Assembly (NCBI RefSeq): GCF_029761915.1 | Contig: NZ_CP121695.1 | Coordinates: forward strand, 7,965,501 to 8,029,500 | Direction of reading: 5' to 3' | DNA from: Bradyrhizobium sp. CB1650 | GTDB taxonomy: Bacteria; Pseudomonadota; Alphaproteobacteria; Rhizobiales; Xanthobacteraceae | DNA: 64,000 bases | Part shown: positions 54,373 to 63,989 of the stretch, piece after piece | Layout: the number at the start of each line of letters is the position of its first letter | Numbering within the stretch: the stretch's first letter is position 1 | The notes under the pieces: generated by a model | Databases searched by the model: none | What the model was told of the DNA's origin: nothing | What the model saw: only the letters and a program-made list of their open reading frames with translations | Translations under genes and position numbers: made by a program

Positions 54373-55627
54373 GGGATGAACCTCCTGGTGTCAATTGTTC
54401 GACGATCCACGATGCGGCTGCCTCCGCAAATTCCGGATCATTGATGTGACAGTCCAACTCGCGGGCGCTGATCGAGCGCGGCAGGTGTCGCCTGACCGCG
54501 TCGAACCAGGCTCTATCGGCTTCAGGATTTCGAAAGATGCCGCCGTCCCGGTCATAGTCAGACACCCCCTTGGCCGGCCACAAAACGAGGGCGGGCGCCT
54601 TTGCTTGCGAAAGGCGCTCGGCTGTGAGCCTGCCTATGCGCTCGTTCTCCGAGACGGTCGTGCGCATGAGCGTCGTGAAAGGAGTATGCGAATAGAATTG
54701 GCGCCCCGTGAACTCGGCAGGCACGCTCGAGGGAGGGCCAAAATTCACCATATCGACGGCCCCCGGGGCTATGAGCTGCGGAATCAAGCGGTGAGAAGCT
54801 GCCTTGAGCCGATCCGGACCTGCACTGGCGGTGCCGCCCACAATCTCGTCAGCGAGTTCGGTTGTGGTCAGATCGAGCACCGCATCGAACTCACCGGCGG
54901 ACACGAGTTGCTCCATCTTGCGTCCACCGGCGCCGTTGGCCGGAAAGACAATCGCGTCGATGCCTGCCTCTGCCAGCCGCGCGACACAGCGATTTGCCGC
55001 CGGCGTCGTGACCCCAAAGGCCGTTATCGCGACTGTCTTCCTCTCCCGCCGCTCTCGAGCAGGCACATAGCGCATCGCCGCAATGGCCCGCCCCGCATTG
55101 CAGAGAACGCGTTCGGTGAACGCGTTGATCCCGAAAAGATCGACCAGGGTCGGATAGAGGATGATGTCGTTGTGGAGGGCCAGTTCGGCCAGGAGGGCTG
55201 GCCTCGCGCTGCTCACCAGCAACTTCGGGAAGCCATACGGCAACTCCGAAATAACTTCACCGAAGACTGCGCTGCCCTTGCCGCCGGCTACTCCAACGAT
55301 GGCGTCGATCGCACCTGATCGCAGGAGCTCCTTCACCTCTTCACGCGCGCTTGCAGCTATTTCCCGTAAGAGCTCGGCGGGTGCAGCCACCCGTGCATCG
55401 CTGCCGTCCGGCTCGCTTCTGCCCCTCCTGTTTGATGTGCCTACATCTATCGTAAGAGTCTTGCGGCCCCACTGTTCGATCACTCGTGCGAGATAAGCGG
55501 TCTCGCGGCCCTTTGTGTCCAGGGTTGCGACGATCGCGACCTTGCCGGCAAGATCGGACGGGTGACCATCCCGGACCGACCTCTGGTCGTCCGCGCAATG
55601 GTGAGACACGATCTTCCTCCTGGACAT
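54359..55627 (-). CDS. Tm-1-like ATP-binding domain protein (UPF0261)
   Basis: 422 residues. VAIVATLDTKGRETAYLARVI near the start, IVGVAGGKGSAVFGEVI, and FGVTTPAANRCVARLAEAG are characteristic of the Tm-1/UPF0261 family, whose plant member inhibits tobamovirus replication and whose bacterial members are of unknown function. It is the first gene of a coupled three-gene minus-strand operon. Confidence 0.87.
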   Translation of the reverse strand: MSRRKIVSHHCADDQRSVRDGHPSDLAGKVAIVATLDTKGRETAYLARVIEQWGRKTLTIDVGTSNRRGRSEPDGSDARVAAPAELLREIAASAREEVKELLRSGAIDAIVGVAGGKGSAVFGEVISELPYGFPKLLVSSARPALLAELALHNDIILYPTLVDLFGINAFTERVLCNAGRAIAAMRYVPARERRERKTVAITAFGVTTPAANRCVARLAEAGIDAIVFPANGAGGRKMEQLVSAGEFDAVLDLTTTELADEIVGGTASAGPDRLKAASHRLIPQLIAPGAVDMVNFGPPSSVPAEFTGRQFYSHTPFTTLMRTTVSENERIGRLTAERLSQAKAPALVLWPAKGVSDYDRDGGIFRNPEADRAWFDAVRRHLPRSISARELDCHINDPEFAEAAASWIVEQLTPGGSSRADV

Positions 55628-55770
55628 TTCTGGACACTTGAAGGTCTAGATCGGAGTAAAATGGCTCATAAGCCCGGATACGAGCGCGACTGGGTAAAGT
55701 TGGGTAGGCGCCAAGCGGCCATAGGAGCAGTAGCCGCTTCGCGGAGGACTTGAACGCTCGTAAGAAGGAG

Positions 55771-56175
55771 ATGACCTTCAAGGCCGTAGCAGAAAAATTC
55801 CAGGAAGAGTTTCCGGTGCTGACGGAAGGTCAGCGCAACCCCGCAGACCACGAGCGCCGGGCGCGCAAGTACCTCATCCCCTTCTTCGGCAAGAAGGGCC
55901 TTTCAGAAATCACGGGCGGTCTCGTGAACGAGTACCGCATGAGCCGCATCGAGCAGTCCAAGGAACGATGGGGAAAGCCACCTGCCCGCGCGACGATGCA
56001 TCAGTAGATCGTGTGCCTTCGGCAGATCCTGAAAACGGCCCTACGGCATCAATGGCTCAACGCACTTCCTGATCTTTCAGAGCCTTATCGCAAAAACGGC
56101 ATGATTTCGCATCGTGCATGGTTCTCGCGCGACGAGTACCGCCGGCTCTACCAGGCGAGCGGGCGGAGGGCCCGA
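55771..56175 (+). pseudogene. Tyrosine integrase N-terminal fragment
   Basis: MTFKAVAEKFQEEFPVL, KYLIPFFGKKGLSEITGG, VNEYRMSRIEQSKE, an in-frame TAG, then VCLRQILKTALRHQWLNALP and MISHRAWFSRDEYRRLYQAS. This is the SAM-like N-terminal domain of the same integrase type as the remnant at 14.9 kb (shared LKTALRH-W and ISHRAWFS motifs). The catalytic domain is missing after ~56175. Confidence 0.82.
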
Positions 56176-56461
56176 AACTGTACCATGAAATTGACAGAAC
56201 CGACGAGCCGATATTGGTCCTCTGTCGGGCCCCCTCGCAGCGAAGAGCTAAGGGGCGCCGCCCCTGGCGCATGCAAGGGTTCGCGTGAAGTCACGCTCGG
56301 CCGCAGCCGTTTCCCCAGTCTTCCGCGCTTACGCTTGTGCAGACCGGGAGATACCCCACGGGCTGCGTCCGCCCTTGCACTTGCCTCCCCGGTCTCGCCG
56401 ACGGGCAGGGCTTCAGCGCGGTTTTTGCGCTAAAACCTCAAACCAAAAGGAAGAGACCAAG

Positions 56462-56698
56462 ATGACCAAGAGAGCCCAACCCAAGAGCGGCAGCGAAATT
56501 TTCGTGCCGCTGAACATGCTGAAGAAGTCGCCCCGCAACGTCCGCAAGACCGGGCATACGGCGGCGGAGATCGAAGGCTTGGCGGCCAGCATCGCCGCCA
56601 ACGGCATGCTGCAGAACCTTGTCGTGGAGTCGGAGCGCGACGGCGAAGGCCGCGAGACCGGCCATTACTTCGTCACCGTCGGCGAAGGCCGCAGTAAT
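56462..56698 (+). pseudogene. ParB-like partition protein fragment
   Basis: MTKRAQPKSGSEIFVPLNML, then KKSPRNVRKTGHTAAEIEGL, AASIAANGMLQNLVV and GHYFVTVGEGR reproduce the ParB/Spo0J N-terminal (CTPase) domain of plasmid or ICE ParB proteins up to the GERR-type motif, where the similarity stops. The rest (about 600 residues in plasmid forms) is lost. AAGGAAGAGACCAAG precedes the ATG. Confidence 0.82.
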
Positions 56699-56861
56699 CA
56701 ATCGTGCAGCGGTTGTTGCTCTCCGACGCGGAGCAGCTGGTGTTGCCTTTTCCGTTCGCTTGTATGGTCGGACAGGCGCAATCATTCGCCAGCGCGCCCT
56801 CGCACGGCAGTGAAACTAAAAGGAGGCCACGGACAGGAGGAATGCCCTTCGCATATCAACC

Positions 56862-57782
56862 CTACTGAAGGTTATCATTGATAAGCTTGGCGAGGCGCGC
56901 CCCAGCAATAGCTGCGCGCTCCGCCGCGACTTTCTTTGCTGCACGCTTGTAGGTGTCCGTGAGTTCGAACGGCCCCTGGCCGGGCCCTATCGGCGACTTG
57001 TAGGCCGAGGTTTTGGCGATCTCGAAGCTTTCGACGATCCAGCTATGGACATCCTGGTTCGCCGCGCTTCCTTGGGGTGCGTCGTCAATATTGCGGGCTG
57101 CGTTGATGGCCGCACGTGTACTGGTGCCTGTCCCAAGCGCGTTGTCCCAGAATGCGTGCAACTCGTTCCTGCAGGGGCTCTCGCACAGCTTGACCAGATT
57201 GCCGCCACGGTCTCCGTCAGGAAGATCACGAGTAAACCGCGAGGTGGTGTGCAGCGGCTGGTGGACATCGCCCACGAGGTGCAGCAGCCAGACGAGATCG
57301 TACGACTTCACGTCATCAGATGCTGTGCGGGAAGCCAGCGTATCGCGAAAAGCGATGATTTGGGTCTCGGCATTCGGCTCCGGGCTCTCCTTGGTCGGCG
57401 TACCATCCGGCGAGAATGGCACGTCCTTGTAGTGCCAGTACCGGTGCATGAGCTTGTCATCGTAGCCGGTGTTACGGGACGCATCCGGGCCGTTCGGCGC
57501 CTCCCCATCATTCGTGTATCTGGAATCCCTTTTGATATCGTCCGGCCACCCGGCGGCGCGGGAAAACGCGGCCTTGCTCCTCTCCCTGCTGGAGAACCCG
57601 TCGATCCAGTCACTGTAGTCGGGATTAAGCCGTAGCAGCTGGCTCACCCTGGCTTTCGATTTCGGGGTGAGTTGATCCCAGGCAATCGCGGCAACCATCA
57701 TGTGGCCGCGAAGATCCCAGGCAGGTGCCTGGCGACCAAGGAACACAAGCAGAATCGCCAAAGAAACGATGCCAGCCCTCAT
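56862..57782 (-). CDS. S1/P1-type zinc nuclease, secreted
   Basis: 306 residues. A signal peptide (residues 1-21, ending APA) leaves the mature N-terminus WDLRGH, whose tryptophan and histidine are the first zinc ligands of this family. HLVGDVHQPLH holds further zinc ligands. The enzyme degrades single-stranded DNA/RNA in the periplasm or outside. It is monocistronic and convergent with the mobile-element debris on its left. Confidence 0.92.
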   Translation of the reverse strand: MRAGIVSLAILLVFLGRQAPAWDLRGHMMVAAIAWDQLTPKSKARVSQLLRLNPDYSDWIDGFSSRERSKAAFSRAAGWPDDIKRDSRYTNDGEAPNGPDASRNTGYDDKLMHRYWHYKDVPFSPDGTPTKESPEPNAETQIIAFRDTLASRTASDDVKSYDLVWLLHLVGDVHQPLHTTSRFTRDLPDGDRGGNLVKLCESPCRNELHAFWDNALGTGTSTRAAINAARNIDDAPQGSAANQDVHSWIVESFEIAKTSAYKSPIGPGQGPFELTDTYKRAAKKVAAERAAIAGARLAKLINDNLQ

Positions 57783-57813
57783 TGGACCTCCCCCTGCACA
57801 ATGTCTGGTACTC

Positions 57814-58216
57814 TCAAGAAACCGGAGCGCCTCCCGCTTGCTGAAGGACGGCGCGTACCTCCTGCGGCGTTTCGGTTACGAACTGCCGGTATCCCATAAG
57901 CTTGATGGACGACCTGATGCCGTTTTGCTTCTGGCCCGCCGTGACAGGCAACGGTCCGCTTGCCTTCAGGGCATCAAACCAGATTTTCGAACCATCGGTG
58001 GTGGTGAGGCATGTGAAGGACGGGAGAGCGGCCTTGATGATAGGCGCCACCTCGTCGATAGGCTCCAGGACGAGCTGGGTATCTGCCCAATCGATCCGAG
58101 TTTTAGCCTCTCCATTATCGCCGCCGCGTTCGCCTGAAATTGTCCGACGCGCGCGAATGACTTTCGGCCGCATCGATTTCTACTCCGGAACCATCCGGCG
58201 CAGTCAGCGTGACCAT
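57814..58216 (-). pseudogene. Conserved hypothetical with apparent 1-base frameshift
   Basis: From the ATG at 58216 the frame begins MVTLTAPDGSGVEIDAA, then shifts; the second frame continues KVIRARRTISGERG, AKTRIDWADTQLVLEPIDEV, and SSIKLMGYRQFVTETPQEV. The family is a common ~130-residue Bradyrhizobium protein as I remember it. One extra base at the DAA/KVI junction disrupts the natural start; the ATG at 58173 could still make a 119-residue protein. Function unknown. Confidence 0.6.
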
Positions 58217-58451
58217 CGCGAGCCCCCGAAACAAATAGAACTATAAACTTGGAGTAACATACTGAAATGCAACTACTACGTTTATGCGATATGGTGCCCG
58301 ATGGCAAGCGCGTTGAACGCCCGAAGGCTCCGGCTTCGCCCACCATCAGGTCAGGAGAGTACCGCTCTGACGCCGTGATATTCGCTGTAGCTGCCCGGAA
58401 TGTCGCGAAGGTGCTTCGGGACCGGTTCGGAGAGCTGCTCGTCGTCCGTCG

Positions 58452-59294
58452 GTGTTGTTCCCCTTCTACGCCTGTCCGCCAACGACAAGTCGCGACGGGG
58501 GCAGCCGCGCGCTGGCAATCTCGCTGTCGGTTTCACTTCTCGTCCTTGCCAGCGGCATTTTGTGGTTCATCGGCGTCGCGACCAGCATGACTGGAGGCGG
58601 CGTGAACTGGGAAACGGCCCGCTTCGTGCTGACGGATACGTCCTTTGGAGCCGTCGCATTATTGCGGCTCGGGGCGACGATTGCGGCGATAGGTACCCTT
58701 ACGTTGCTCGTGAGAGGTTCGTCGAGGAAGCTTGAGCTGCTTCTCCTCGCAATATGCGCAATTCTGCTGGGCAGTTTGGCGGGCGTCGGGCACACGCAAA
58801 TCGAAGATAGCAAAGCTCGAGCAGTGCACACCCTGGCGGACTCTCTCCATCTTGTTGGAGCAGGCGCATGGCTTGGCGGACTGGTTGGTTTGCTTGATCT
58901 CGCCGTCGCGTCCTTTCGCGGCAACCAGGAAGCCGAGCCCGGTGCTTGCGAAGCTGCATTGCGCTTTTCCAGGATGGGCTATGCCGCCGTCGCCATCTTG
59001 GTCGTATCGGGTCTAATCAACTCCTGGTTCCTTGTGGGCTCCTTCACTAACCTGGTCACGACAACGTACGGCCAATTGCTTCTGCTAAAGCTTGTACTGT
59101 TTTCCGCCATGGCCATGTTTGCCGGCTTCAATCGCTTCGTCGTCGTCCCCACCTTACGGCAGTCAGGTGCAGCGGACATAAAGCACGGCCTTCGCGGGCT
59201 TTTGATCAACGCGGTTGCAGAACAGAGCCTTGGTCTAGCTACCATCCTGATCGTTAGCTTTCTGGGCGTCAGTGAACCTGCTGCCACCTCATAG
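58452..59294 (+). CDS. Copper resistance protein CopD family, N-terminus short
   Basis: 280 residues with eight predicted membrane helices. LLRLGATIAAIGTLTLLV, HTLADSLHLVGAGAWLGGL, YAAVAILVVSGLINSWFLVG and GQLLLLKLVLFSAMAMFAGFNRF are CopD-domain signatures; the histidines in DSLHLVGAGAW are the usual metal ligands. The family's first helix is missing, and the present start (MLFPFYACPPTT) looks artificial, so the gene may be 5'-truncated or frameshifted in its first ~50 codons. Confidence 0.75.
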   Translation: MLFPFYACPPTTSRDGGSRALAISLSVSLLVLASGILWFIGVATSMTGGGVNWETARFVLTDTSFGAVALLRLGATIAAIGTLTLLVRGSSRKLELLLLAICAILLGSLAGVGHTQIEDSKARAVHTLADSLHLVGAGAWLGGLVGLLDLAVASFRGNQEAEPGACEAALRFSRMGYAAVAILVVSGLINSWFLVGSFTNLVTTTYGQLLLLKLVLFSAMAMFAGFNRFVVVPTLRQSGAADIKHGLRGLLINAVAEQSLGLATILIVSFLGVSEPAATS

Positions 59295-60144
59295 CCCTTC
59301 AGGCGCCAACCGCGTACGGCCGGACCCGGTTTCGGCGGCAAAGGACAATGCACATTTGCCGCAGCACGAAAGTGGATTCCGGCCGCTTGTCTGATGTGGT
59401 CTCGGCCGCTCTACGGATCCGAGGCCCACGCGGCGCAGCGGCTCCGCCGCTGACTTTCAAAAAATGTACGGCTTGCCGGTCGAAATATGCACCCATGACG
59501 ACGTCATGTACTTGGTTGCGGGGGTAATTTGAGCACAAGACCTAAGCGGCAATTTCGAAGACAAAAATAACCCGCAAGCCTTACGAATTGCTGGGGTTAT
59601 TTGCCAATTTGGTTGCGGGGACACGCAACATCCGATTATTGCGATTGGTCGAACAAAAAATCCCCCGGCTTGTTGCATGAAGGATTCTCTACGTCCCGAA
59701 TGCAAGTAGCAATCGAAAAGACCAACAAAAACAAAAGGGTTTGCGCTGTTGACGGCCTGTTGCGCGGTTTGTTCACGGGATTTCAGTGGTCAATCGGCGG
59801 TTAGACTGAGGTGGGGGACGTCTTGGCCGAGTAGGGGATTTCTACTCCGCGGGTTGCAGGTTCGAGTCCTGCCTGGATCGCCAACAATTTCAAAGACTTA
59901 TAGTTCGTTTGGGCGCTCACATCGTGTTGCGCCTGTTGCACAAAATAGCCCAATGATCCCAACGATTCCCCACAACTCCCGGCTACTCGGCGCGACACGA
60001 GGCGCGACAAACCGACGTGTACCCTGTGAATAGCTGGGAGTACGAGGAGCAAACTTTGCGGCGCTCCGAACACGAAATGTCAATGCTCGCCCAGCGTGTG
60101 CACAATCAACTCGCCGAATCAGGGCGCTGCGCACTACTTGATGA
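59295..60144. other. Intergenic with tRNA-end scars
   Basis: 850 nt without a supported protein gene. TGGTTGCGGGG occurs at 59513 and again at 59610, matching the complement of an initiator-tRNA 3' end. The tRNA-like 3' fragment described separately is also here. The sequence reads like a junction of successive integrations. Confidence 0.5.
59838..59883 (+). pseudogene. tRNA-like 3' fragment (T-arm, acceptor, CCA)
   Basis: GCAGG-TTCGAGT-CCTGC is a perfect T-arm, followed by CTGGATC, G and CCA. The matching 5' acceptor strand (GATCCAG) and a D-arm are not found upstream. It is therefore a 3' fragment of the kind that integrating elements carry as an attachment site. Confidence 0.6.
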
Positions 60145-61077
60145 ATGGGTCCGGAGACGACGTTGAGCATACTTCGCGAAATCCAGTCCGCGATCCTTCA
60201 GGAAAATCCTGATCTCGGCACGATCTTATTGAAGCTGCGTTTCTTAGCTTCCCGGCTCGGGAGCGAACCACTTGAGGATTGGGTCAAATACGAAGCGGAG
60301 GGATATCCGAAGGATGCGGACATTCCCGGCTATCGAGTGGCAGGACTTTCATTTCGCGGTAGTTGGTCTGGCCCCTTCGGTTCGGGCATCAATAACGCGC
60401 CGATTCCAACAGCCCTCGTCGAGAAACACGCGAGTAAAGAATGGACCCAATATAAAATTAAAGAGAGCATCGCCACCGTTCAGGAAATGGCAGCCAGCGG
60501 AAAAACAATGGGGATCAACGCTTCAAACTTGATCCTCTTGCTGCAGGGCAAAGTTTACGAGGATTTTGACTGCAATTCCATCGTCGCCGAGATGTCGCCA
60601 ATAGCGATTCGAGAAGTTGTGCAGACAGTTCGCGCTCGGATACTCGAACTGACCATCGAGCTTGAAAAGCGAGTGCCTGAAGCTATGGAAGTTACCTTGC
60701 AGCAAGTGATGAGCAGCAAAACGCCGGAGACCGCAGCGGCGGTCACACAAATTTTCAATCAGACGGTCTACGGGAACGTCACGCATGTCACCGCAACTGA
60801 TGGCGCTCAAGTGACTCTTGCGATCACGGCCGGCGACACGGTTTCGATGGTAAATGAGCTTGCCAAGGCGGGATTGCCGGACGAAGCAGCCAAGGAGATC
60901 ACTCACATTGTCTCTTCGGAGGGGCCTCAGACCGCGGACAAGCCCCTCGGGCCCAAAGCGTTAGGATGGATTAAGAAGAACGCACCGAAAGCGGCCTCAG
61001 GGGCGTGGAAGATTGGCTCCGCAGTTGCCACCGATCTGCTGAAGGAGGCCGCACTGAAATACTACGGATTGAAGTGA
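60145..61077 (+). CDS. AbiTii-domain protein
   Basis: 310 residues. The first ~110 (LREIQSAILQENPDLGTILLKLRFLA then LEDWVKYEAEGY and GSGINNAPIP) match the AbiTii abortive-infection domain as I know it. A central helical region is followed by a beta-type segment (VYGNVTHVTATDGAQV) and a C-terminal Lys/Ala-rich helix. ATG 60145 is used; a TTG at 60163 is possible. The base composition is more AT-rich than the catabolic block, consistent with later acquisition. A frameshifted defence-like gene follows 52 nt downstream. Confidence 0.75.
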   Translation: MGPETTLSILREIQSAILQENPDLGTILLKLRFLASRLGSEPLEDWVKYEAEGYPKDADIPGYRVAGLSFRGSWSGPFGSGINNAPIPTALVEKHASKEWTQYKIKESIATVQEMAASGKTMGINASNLILLLQGKVYEDFDCNSIVAEMSPIAIREVVQTVRARILELTIELEKRVPEAMEVTLQQVMSSKTPETAAAVTQIFNQTVYGNVTHVTATDGAQVTLAITAGDTVSMVNELAKAGLPDEAAKEITHIVSSEGPQTADKPLGPKALGWIKKNAPKAASGAWKIGSAVATDLLKEAALKYYGLK

Positions 61078-61129
61078 CAGCGAGGGCAACGCTCTTCTCG
61101 CTCAACCTTACTTTTAACGGGATTGTCGC

Positions 61130-62000
61130 ATGTCAGATGCCAAACCGATCGGCCAACGGTTCTCCCATGTCTATTTGCGGAAAGATGATCTTCTGCAAGA
61201 TAGCCAGCGGGCACGCCGGCGTATAGCAGCGTGGCTCGGCGAGTGCGAGGACGCTCGATCAAAAGAGCGAAGCGACTTGGGAAACTTTCTTGTCGCTGAG
61301 CTGGGTGTCGATGTCGTTTACCAGTACGGCTATGATTGGAAAGCAACACTCGAAAAATTTAGCATAGTTGATTTCCTAGATACAGTTTCGTTGATTTATC
61401 GATATCTGACTCAGCAGCGCTGCCAACGCTTGGGGGATGCGGGATCCGAGTGCAAACGAAAAATTTTTAGCAATATGCCGGCGCATCTTCAGCGAAGAAT
61501 CTCTGTCGTACAGCATTGATGATGCGGGTGGTGTGCATTTCAAAGTCGATACCGAGTTCGCCGCCAACACCAACTCTACAATCGCTGCGATCGGAGGTCC
61601 CAGGTACGGGAACGTCCGCGCTGAGTTTGATAAGGGTATGGCAGCACTCGCTGGAGTAAGTCCTGACGGAAAGGAAGGGATTAGAGGGGTCTTTGGCGCT
61701 ACCGAATCTCTTTATCGGCTGATCTTTCCCAAGGCTGCCAAATTGACGTCTGCAGATGCTTCAAAACAACTACAGTCGGCGGCGCAAGCAATATATTCTT
61801 CCGATGCGGTAGCACAAAGAGCCGCTAGTAAGATGGTCAATGCCTTTGCGGATTGGGTCGATGCCTGTCATAATTACCGACATGAACAGGGTGTGGAAGA
61901 GCCTTCGCAGCCGCCTCTGGATCTCGCAATTGAGATGATTAGCGCAGGCTCGGGTTTCGTTCGATGGCTAGTAAAATTCGATAAGAGCATGGGGTCCTAA
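61130..62000 (+). pseudogene. Abortive-infection-like protein (AbiJ N-terminal-like), frameshifted
   Basis: Frame 1 (61130 on) gives HVYLRKDDLLQDSQRARRRI, AAWLGECEDARSKE and SIVDFLDTVSLIYRYL; frame 3 (61437-62000) continues FLAICRRIFSEESLSYSIDD, then HFKVDTEFAANTN, ALAGVSPDGKEGIRG and WVDACHNYRHEQGVEEPSQP. Together they form one ~290-residue protein of a type found beside defence genes; the N-terminal part looks like an AbiJ-type domain. A shift near 61430 separates the parts. It could be a real mutation or a sequencing error. Confidence 0.6.
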
Positions 62001-62958
62001 ATCCGCAACTCCGTCCGAATGATTGTGTTCTGCGGTTCGCTCAGCTCCGTCAGCGCCCACACCAACGCGTCGACACGATCGGGTGAGTAGCCGACCTTTG
62101 CGCGATCAAAATCCGACGTGAACGCGCGCACATCTGATCTTCGAGCACCGCGAAGCCGCCGACGTGATGGACGTTGCGCTGCTCATAAAGCGCGGCAATC
62201 GGTTCAGCCCGCACCACCTTGCCGCGGCTCGCGTGCACCGCCTTGAAGCTGACGCGCGGATCCAGTGCGCGAATTGTCGCCTCGACCATGGCGCCGCCGT
62301 TGTTCACTTCGGCTAGGATACGATCGGCCTTGTACGATCGATACAGGTCAATAGCCTTCGCGGCCCACTCGTGCGGCGCGTAGCGGCCCGAACCATCTTC
62401 GAGCACATAGACCTGTCCATCGCGCGCGACACCGGCAACGATGATTCCGGTTTCGTCAGATCCTTCGTTATTCGAAACGGCCGGGTCAATCGCCACGACG
62501 ATCCGGCGTAGCTCCGGCGCGGCCGACACACGATCGCGGTCCAGCCAGTCCATTTGCCATAGCGCACCGGGATTGTCCGACAGCAGCTCCGCGTTCAGTT
62601 CCTGGCGCCCGAGACGCGTCCCTTCGTACCGCTGGCGGACGGCGGCAAGGAAGGTTGGCGCAAGGTTGGCTTGATTCTCGAACGTCGAGCCGCGCGTCAC
62701 CACAACGTCTTTGCCCTGCCGCGTGTCGCGCGCGTCCGCCGCGGTGGCGGCTACCAAGGAGATGCGGCCGGCCTGGCGGGTCTCGACTAGTTCGTGCACC
62801 CACCCTGCCCCAGCTCAGGTCTTTCCGAAGCCGCGGCTGGCGAGGATCATCCAGCCGTTCCATTCACCGGGCGGCCGGAGCTGGCTCGGACGGGCTTTGG
62901 CGCGCCATCCGCCATCCTCCAGTGCGTCCGCGAGCGCGCCTGCAATGCTGCTGGTCAT
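61997..62958 (-). pseudogene. Phage terminase large subunit, broken
   Basis: From ATG 62958 (overlapping the small-subunit stop): GEWNGWMILASRGFGKT, an in-frame TGA just after the Walker A lysine/threonine, WVHELVETRQAGRISLV, then VVAIDPAVSNNEGSDETG (nuclease domain aspartate), ILAEVNNGGAMVEATIR, and after a frameshift near 62130 the ending RVDALVWALTELSEPQ. Normal order of a TerL, but with about one quarter missing between ATPase and nuclease domains. It cannot make a working terminase. Confidence 0.82.
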
Positions 62959-63578
62959 TGGATGGGCTCCGGAAGCGGTACAGGACACGGCGCCGGCAGC
63001 GCAACCGCATCGATCACCACGGGCACCCGGCCTGGCTGCCGCTCGTCCATCCCCTCTGCGTCGAGCTTGCGCCAGGCAGCCACAACGGCCGCCCGGGCCT
63101 CAGGGAACGGCGCCAGCGCGGCGAGTTGGGCCGCCTGCACCTTGGCGAACTGCGGGCTGTTCACGATCGCCACTTTGTTCTGAATGTTGATGGTACCCTG
63201 CGCGATCGTGGCGATCTCGCCTGTGACCTTGCCGATCTTCTCGAGCACGCCGACGAGTTGGCCGGCCACGATCGCCGCGCCGCGGGCGTCGCCCGCTTCG
63301 GTGGTCGCGGCAAGCTGCGACATGAGCATCGTGCGCACCGCCCGGAAGTGGTCGAGCACGGACGCGCCCTCGTCTGCCGCCTTCGCCGCAAGTTCGGCGA
63401 GCTGCGCCGGCCCGACGAGATAGGACGCCTTCATTTCGGCGCTAACGTGATTGTGCCAGTGCCGGCCGATGGCGTCTTTTGACAGCCCAAACCTCGTGGC
63501 CAGGCTGTCGAGCGACGCGCCGCCTGGGCGCCAACGCTCGTCGTGAGCGCAAACAGTACATTTCGGGCCTATTTTCAT
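62955..63578 (-). CDS. Phage terminase small-subunit-like protein
   Basis: 207 residues starting MKIGPKCTVCAHDERW. A CxxC pair (C7, C10) is followed by a helix-turn-helix-like GGASLDSLATRFGLSKDAIG with RHWHNHVSAEMK, then long helices and a Pro-rich C-terminus. Position directly before the terminase large-subunit gene with a 4-base overlap and the N-terminal DNA-binding module suggest TerS. The product has no partner now that TerL is broken. Confidence 0.65.
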   Translation of the reverse strand: MKIGPKCTVCAHDERWRPGGASLDSLATRFGLSKDAIGRHWHNHVSAEMKASYLVGPAQLAELAAKAADEGASVLDHFRAVRTMLMSQLAATTEAGDARGAAIVAGQLVGVLEKIGKVTGEIATIAQGTINIQNKVAIVNSPQFAKVQAAQLAALAPFPEARAAVVAAWRKLDAEGMDERQPGRVPVVIDAVALPAPCPVPLPEPIQ

Positions 63579-63704
63579 CTGCGAATTTCCAATGCGAATT
63601 GCGCCATTGACCCGCATCACCGGCCAAGGGCGCAACAACAGCGCAACATGATGTGAAGAAACCTAGTGTTTCAGATACTTAGCATGCGAGTAGAAGATAA
63701 TCCG

Positions 63705-63989
63705 TTAATCAGCGACCGAAGCTAGACAGCACGACCGCGACAACACCGGAAAATCGGCGCGGATTGGCATGACCGCGCTGATCGCTACCGGTTCTCGTAT
63801 AGTTTCGGACGGCTGGCGTCTGCTCACCGACACAGACCACCCGGATAAGCTCGCTGTACGCGTGTCCTCCTTTTGCTTCCTGCGTTCCAGCTCGCGGGCA
63901 AGTTCAACGACTGACCGCCAGGTCATGAACTGTAAAACAACCAGAAGAAGAAATAGCATCAACAAAAGGTTTGTCCGCAGCCAACGCAA
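63705..63989 (-). CDS. Short membrane-anchored hypothetical, perhaps partial
   Basis: The frame is open to the window edge and begins with a strong membrane segment (RTNLLLMLFLLLVVLQFMTW), a charged helix (ELARELERRKQKEDTR) and a less ordered tail. The first codon in the window that could start is a TTG. It could be a small phage or inner-membrane protein; weakly supported. Confidence 0.35.
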   Translation of the reverse strand: MRWLRTNLLLMLFLLLVVLQFMTWRSVVELARELERRKQKEDTRTASLSGWSVSVSRRQPSETIREPVAISAVMPIRADFPVLSRSCCLASVAD

